Shown here one piece after another: positions 6,658 through 10,080 of a stretch of DNA of 10,080 nucleotides. Each line of letters starts with the position of its first letter. The first letter of the stretch is position 1. The position numbers and the translations under genes are program-made. Source of the stretch: Acidobacteriaceae bacterium (GTDB lineage Bacteria > Acidobacteriota > Terriglobia > Terriglobales > Acidobacteriaceae). Location of the stretch: the NCBI GenBank assembly GCA_003162495.1, contig PMOF01000260.1, positions 1 through 10,080 on the forward strand, given 5' to 3'. The notes under the pieces were generated by a model. It did no database searches and was not told the origin of the DNA. It saw only the letters and a list, made by a program, of their open reading frames with translations.

Positions 6658-8592
6658 CTAGTTTAAACCGCCGCCGGGTTCTATGCGCAGATTCAGAACC
6701 TGGAATCCGCTCAGCACCCCGCCGGCAGGCGCCTGGGCCGCCAATTCCGGCGACTCTCCGTTCAGGGCCACGTCCTGCGTCGTTCGCACGGGTTCCAGCG
6801 CATTAGCCATGGAGAGCGGCATGCTGGTCAGTGTCTGGCCCTCCATGCCTGCCTGGGATTCAGGCACCAGCAGGCTCACATAGACGCGATCGGCTGCATG
6901 CTGCTGTCTGGCTTCCTCAAGCACTGTATTCATGTCGGCCGGGTGTCCCGAAAAGCGGGGCTGGTCCAGGGTGCGATCGAGCGTGCCGGAATCGGAGATC
7001 AGCAGGCGCAGTGTTCCCGCGCCCAGCCTCGCGGGCAGCGTCACCGGGATGCGCACATTCCGCGCCGGCTGCTGCCAGGGACGAATGGTGGCTTCGACCA
7101 TCACCGTATCGCCGGCATGAACGATATCGTTTGAAACCAGGCGCGCTGTTTCCAGATCCACCTGCACACGATGTGGAACGGCTTCCGCGTGCAATTCGAT
7201 TCCGCGCACGGACCCCTCGCGCGCGCCGTTGGAATAGAGCCGCGTGAAACGCTCCCCGGCCTGGAATGCGATGGCCATCGCCGCCGGCGGCTGATCTCCG
7301 CTGGAGGCCCACAGGTCGATGGGGGACGGCGAGTACCCGTCCAGCAGAATGCTGCCGGTGAGGTGGTAGCTGTTTTCAAAGCTGCTGTCGTTGGCCTGCA
7401 GCAGCGCTTGATACAGCGTCACGATTACTGCCTGCGGAGTGAGCGACGGCAGATCGAGAATCTCGATGTTGACCTTCCGTTCATGGCCGGGATCGTGAAC
7501 GGTAATATGCACCGGGATCATGCGCGGCCTGGCGCCGAGAACTCCGCGAATGGCGGAGTCGCGATCTTCGGTAAAGGCGCCGATCAACTCTCCAGTGTTG
7601 ATGATCTTGAAGGCATTCAACGGCGAGGCCAGCGTGGCCACCACTTCGGCGGTGGTCATGGGCAGGGAAACCGGGCCGGCCTGCAGGATGGGATGCCCGC
7701 AGGCCAGCAGTTGTTTGGGATCCATGTAGGTGACGGTGCAGGTGGCCGCAATCTCGAGGTCGCCGCGCACCAGTTGCGCGCTCACTGCGGATCCCGGCAC
7801 CACCGTGGCCCATGCCGCGGCTGAGGGCTCATCGGAAGGATTGGGTTGAGACGAGCCGGACATGCCGCCGGCCGCAATCATTTCCAGGCCGGTGCCGGCC
7901 ATCTGCTGTTGCCACATGCGAATGGCTTCGGGCCGGAATCCGCTCATCACCAAAGGCGTCTCCATGGCTTGAAAGCTCATGCCGCCGGACGATGGGCTGG
8001 CGGCGAGGCCCGATTGTTTTCCGTCGGCACTTGGCGGCATCGGCGGAGAAAGAGTTGCGCTCCCGTCGGCTGAAATTGTTTGCGCGCCGTCGATGGGCAG
8101 ATCGCGCACCTGCAGCATCTGTTCGATAGGCGTGATTCCGGCGATGGGGTCTTTGCTGAACTGGCCAATGCGGTAAGAGAGCGAGCCCAGCAGCTTGTTG
8201 CCGATATACACCGGGCTGCCGCTCATGCCCGCCACTACGCCGGTGTATTCCGGTTTTGCGCCCTTGAGCTGGGCCAGGATCATGTCCTGTCCGGGACCGC
8301 GTGCGCCACGCAGCACACCCAGGATCTCCACATTCATGGGCTCGGGCCGGTCGCCCTGAAACACCGTCCATGCGGTCGCGGTCAGGCCGCGGTGAACCTG
8401 GCTGAGCGGAAAGAATCCTCCGCTTGACGGGGGCGGAGCAGCAGAAACGGGAGGGGCGGGAACGGGAGCGGAGGAACCAGGTGCGCTTTGGCCTTGCAGC
8501 AGGCTCGCGAACAGCAACACAATCGGCGCAAAGTCCAGCGCGACGACTGCGGCGGGGCGGCGAAGGCTGATTTCCTTCAGGGGGGTTTTCAC
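6658..8592 (-). CDS. Secreted or membrane-anchored SpoIVB-type S55 peptidase-domain protein
   Basis: A 644-aa protein related to the S55 serine peptidases, whose type member SpoIVB signals across a membrane during Bacillus sporulation. Here the target is unknown. A GTG at 8592 opens the frame. Residues 12-37 supply basic residues, a hydrophobic run (IVLLFASLL) and a possible QSA cleavage site, followed by a Pro/Ser/Ala-rich linker to about 60. Residues 68-160 hold TATAWTVFQG, VEILGVL and GMSGSPVY (122-129), where S124 is the predicted nucleophile, then KLLGSL and ITPIEQML. A second block at about 280-355 holds TVTYMDPKQLLACGHPI, where H300 matches the catalytic histidine region, then NTGELIG and AIRGVLG. 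The remaining 280 residues look like beta-rich modules with no motif I know. In SpoIVB the GH block comes before GMSGSP; here it follows. No convincing ribosome site precedes the GTG, though no better in-frame start exists before the signal peptide. Activity is inferred, not shown. Confidence 0.86.
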   Translation of the reverse strand: MKTPLKEISLRRPAAVVALDFAPIVLLFASLLQGQSAPGSSAPVPAPPVSAAPPPSSGGFFPLSQVHRGLTATAWTVFQGDRPEPMNVEILGVLRGARGPGQDMILAQLKGAKPEYTGVVAGMSGSPVYIGNKLLGSLSYRIGQFSKDPIAGITPIEQMLQVRDLPIDGAQTISADGSATLSPPMPPSADGKQSGLAASPSSGGMSFQAMETPLVMSGFRPEAIRMWQQQMAGTGLEMIAAGGMSGSSQPNPSDEPSAAAWATVVPGSAVSAQLVRGDLEIAATCTVTYMDPKQLLACGHPILQAGPVSLPMTTAEVVATLASPLNAFKIINTGELIGAFTEDRDSAIRGVLGARPRMIPVHITVHDPGHERKVNIEILDLPSLTPQAVIVTLYQALLQANDSSFENSYHLTGSILLDGYSPSPIDLWASSGDQPPAAMAIAFQAGERFTRLYSNGAREGSVRGIELHAEAVPHRVQVDLETARLVSNDIVHAGDTVMVEATIRPWQQPARNVRIPVTLPARLGAGTLRLLISDSGTLDRTLDQPRFSGHPADMNTVLEEARQQHAADRVYVSLLVPESQAGMEGQTLTSMPLSMANALEPVRTTQDVALNGESPELAAQAPAGGVLSGFQVLNLRIEPGGGLN

Positions 8593-8626
8593 GTCTATAA
8601 GAGTACAGCCGGGCGGAGAAGAACGA

Positions 8627-8660
8627 CTAGCCGCCAGCTTTCAGCCTCTAGCTCCTGGCC
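8627..8660 (-). repeat. Degenerate 7-bp tandem array (RGCYRRN), minus orientation
   Basis: Read on the minus strand, the units are GGCCAGG, AGCTAGA, GGCTGAA, AGCTGGC and a partial GGCTAG. All fit RGCYRRN with exact 7-bp spacing. It lies just upstream of the S55 gene. An array of the same kind lies at 8741-8773 in the opposite orientation. Confidence 0.6.
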
Positions 8661-8740
8661 AGATGCAACCCCGCTCTCGCGCTAAAGATCGCCATCGGCA
8701 TTCTTTTTGAAGCACAGAAAGCTGGGCGTCACGGTGCATG

Positions 8741-8773
8741 GGCTGGAAGCCGGAGGCTGGTGGCCGGAAGCCG
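8741..8773 (+). repeat. Degenerate 7-bp tandem array (RGCYGGW), plus orientation
   Basis: The units GGCTGGA, AGCCGGA, GGCTGGT, GGCCGGA and a partial AGCCG repeat with a strict 7-bp period. The array lies 33 bp upstream of the preferred start of the VWFA gene. A frame that starts earlier at 8738 would translate it as WKPEAGGRKP, which looks like repeat-derived peptide and not a real N-terminus. Confidence 0.65.
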
Positions 8774-8796
8774 TATTCCCGTATGCTGTTCTCCAC

Positions 8797-8801
8797 AGAG
8801 G
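8797..8801 (+). promoter_or_regulatory. Ribosome binding site deciding the start of the VWFA gene
   Basis: AGAGG lies 5 nt before the ATG at 8807. The two earlier in-frame ATGs, at 8738 and 8783, have no comparable site, and the earliest reads through the heptamer array. Confidence 0.55.
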
Positions 8802-8806
8802 TCGTC

Positions 8807-10009
8807 ATGTTCACACCGCACGTGTACTGGTCGCACCGGTTCCTAATCGCTTCCCGCCGTTATTCTCTCGCAGGATTGTTGCTTGCATTCGCCATGACCG
8901 CACTGCCTCTGATTCATGCTCAATCCCAGCCGCAGCCTCCGCCGGCGCAGCCTCAGCAGCCCGACCAGGCGACTCCAGACTCAGGCGGACCGGGCGGCGA
9001 CTCCGGATCGATTGCGCTGCCCAAGAAGAAGGAACCGGCAGAAGACGATACTCCGCCGCCGGCTCCAGCCGCGCCCAAAATCAAAGCGCCGGAAGGAGGG
9101 ACAGGGAACTTCTCCCTGCGCGTAGACGTTCCGGAGGTCGACGTAGACGTGGGCGTGCTGCTGGAAAAGACGGGCCAGTTTGTTCCCGGCCTCAAGCCCG
9201 CCAACTTCCGCGTGTATGAAGATGGCGTGGAGCAGAAAGTGGTGGGCTTCAAGCGGGTCGAGGCGCCGATTACGGCCCTGATGATCTGCGAATTCGCGGC
9301 TACCAACTATCGCTTCATTTACGACATGCGCAACGCGGCCTTTGCCTTTGCAGGCCAGTTGCGGCCGCAGGACTATGTGGCGCTCATGACGTTCGATCTG
9401 CGCACACAGATCCAACTTGACTTTACCCAGGACAAGCGCCAGTTCGCGCAGGCCATCAACTCGCTGATGATTCCCGGCTTCAGCGAGACCGACATCTTCG
9501 ATGCGCTATACGAGGGCATGGACCGGCTGAGCCGGATCCCGGGTCACAAGTACATCATTCTCATTGCTTCCGGCGTTGACACCCTCTCCAAGCTGACCCT
9601 GGATAAAATTCTGAAGGCGGTGAAGGCTTCGCAGGATATCACCATCTTCACGGTTTCAACCGGCGGGTTCGCGCGAGCGGCGAGCATGCGCGGCGACAAT
9701 CTGACCTTTTTGCAGGCCGACAATCAGATGAGGACCTTTGCCAAATACACGGGCGGCGTCGCCTATTTTCCGCGCTTTGAGGCGGAGATGCCGGAGATTT
9801 TCCAGGAAATCAACCAGAATATCCGCTCGAAATATCAGCTGGTCTATAACCCGACCAACGCCAAGCAGGACGGAACCTATCGCAAGCTGCGTGTAGAGTT
9901 GGTCGACGATGAAGGCAAGCCGTTGCGGATGCAGGATGAGAAGCACAAGCCGCTCAAATACGACATCATTGCCCGCGACGGCTACCGGGCCAAGCCGGAA
10001 GTCGAGTAA
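8807..10009 (+). CDS. VWFA-related secreted protein (acidobacterial type) with degenerate metal site
   Basis: A 400-aa exported protein of the VWFA-related group abundant in Acidobacteriota; its role is unknown, with adhesion or protein-protein contact the usual guess. The start at 8807 gives a clean signal peptide: basic residues R11, R17 and R18, a hydrophobic run at 21-37, and likely cleavage after HAQ at 37-39. Residues 40-100 form a Pro/Gln/Ala-rich linker. A strand block at 103-150 includes VDVGVLLEKTGQFVPGL and FRVYEDG, typical of the domain that precedes VWFA in this group. The Rossmann-like VWFA domain runs from about 155 to 345, with ALMTFDLRT at 192-200, GFSETDIFDALYEGMDRL at 224-241 and YIILIASGVDTLSK at 249-262. 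The first strand reads LMICEFAATNY in place of the usual LLxDxSxSM, so the metal-binding motif is missing. The C-terminus (YQLVYNPTN to the end) is a conserved beta extension. It is divergent from the S55 gene across a 214-bp gap. Confidence 0.88.
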   Translation: MFTPHVYWSHRFLIASRRYSLAGLLLAFAMTALPLIHAQSQPQPPPAQPQQPDQATPDSGGPGGDSGSIALPKKKEPAEDDTPPPAPAAPKIKAPEGGTGNFSLRVDVPEVDVDVGVLLEKTGQFVPGLKPANFRVYEDGVEQKVVGFKRVEAPITALMICEFAATNYRFIYDMRNAAFAFAGQLRPQDYVALMTFDLRTQIQLDFTQDKRQFAQAINSLMIPGFSETDIFDALYEGMDRLSRIPGHKYIILIASGVDTLSKLTLDKILKAVKASQDITIFTVSTGGFARAASMRGDNLTFLQADNQMRTFAKYTGGVAYFPRFEAEMPEIFQEINQNIRSKYQLVYNPTNAKQDGTYRKLRVELVDDEGKPLRMQDEKHKPLKYDIIARDGYRAKPEVE

Positions 10010-10080
10010 GGCAAGACGCAAGACTCGCTCAGTCGGCGGCTAAGGCAGTGCAGTCGTCAGCCAGATGCACAATCCGTCGT

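Noticed and set aside
7171..7824. 217-codon plus-strand frame opposite the S55 gene
   Set aside because: It is a shadow of the minus-strand coding sequence with a composition typical of antisense GC-rich frames.
8593..8606. TACTCT 7 nt before the GTG of the S55 gene as a leaderless-type -10 element
   Set aside because: It would fit the missing ribosome site, but no convincing -35 was found and a single TANNNT match is expected by chance.
1..10080. CRISPR arrays, tRNA or rRNA genes, insertion sequences, and phage or defence genes
   Set aside because: I saw no direct repeats with regular spacers, no tRNA cloverleaf or rRNA signature, and no transposase, integrase or known defence domain in the window.

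Overview
The window looks like a chromosomal stretch from an acidobacterium, probably class Terriglobia. The DNA is GC-rich. The genes encode families typical of that phylum: a large VWFA-related secreted protein, a secreted protein with SpoIVB-type S55 peptidase motifs in a lineage not known to sporulate, a secreted beta-propeller protein, and a REP-like palindrome between genes. This assignment is inferred from protein flavour, because no rRNA or other marker gene is present.

Positions 1-4076 hold four genes on the minus strand. In transcription order they are a 97-aa protein of unknown function, an Hsp15-type S4 RNA-binding protein, a 777-aa exported propeller/Ig-like protein, and the first 294 codons of a LolC/LolE-type lipoprotein-releasing ABC permease that runs off the left edge. 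The last two genes are 5 bp apart and are probably translationally coupled. Positions 4077-4442 form a relatively AT-rich divergent intergenic region. It is followed by a plus-strand receiver-only response regulator (4443-4946), which faces a 77-aa putative zinc-binding protein on the minus strand (5070-5303). A hairpin between these two could terminate transcription.

Positions 5304-5557 are non-coding and contain the REP-like palindrome. A minus-strand NADP(H)-type zinc alcohol dehydrogenase of the cinnamyl alcohol dehydrogenase group follows (5558-6565), then a minus-strand 644-aa S55-type protein (6658-8592). Divergent from it, on the plus strand, is a VWFA-related secreted protein (8807-10009). 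The 214-bp region between these two genes contains two arrays of a degenerate 7-bp repeat in opposite orientations. The final 71 bp are non-coding.

Most of the identifiable products act in or beyond the cell envelope: lipoprotein release, a secreted propeller, an S55 protein and a VWFA protein. No complete new multi-gene system is evident. The most interesting points are the S55 motif order, which looks circularly permuted relative to SpoIVB, the VWFA domain without a recognisable metal-binding DxSxS motif, the two unrecognised small proteins, and the heptamer arrays.
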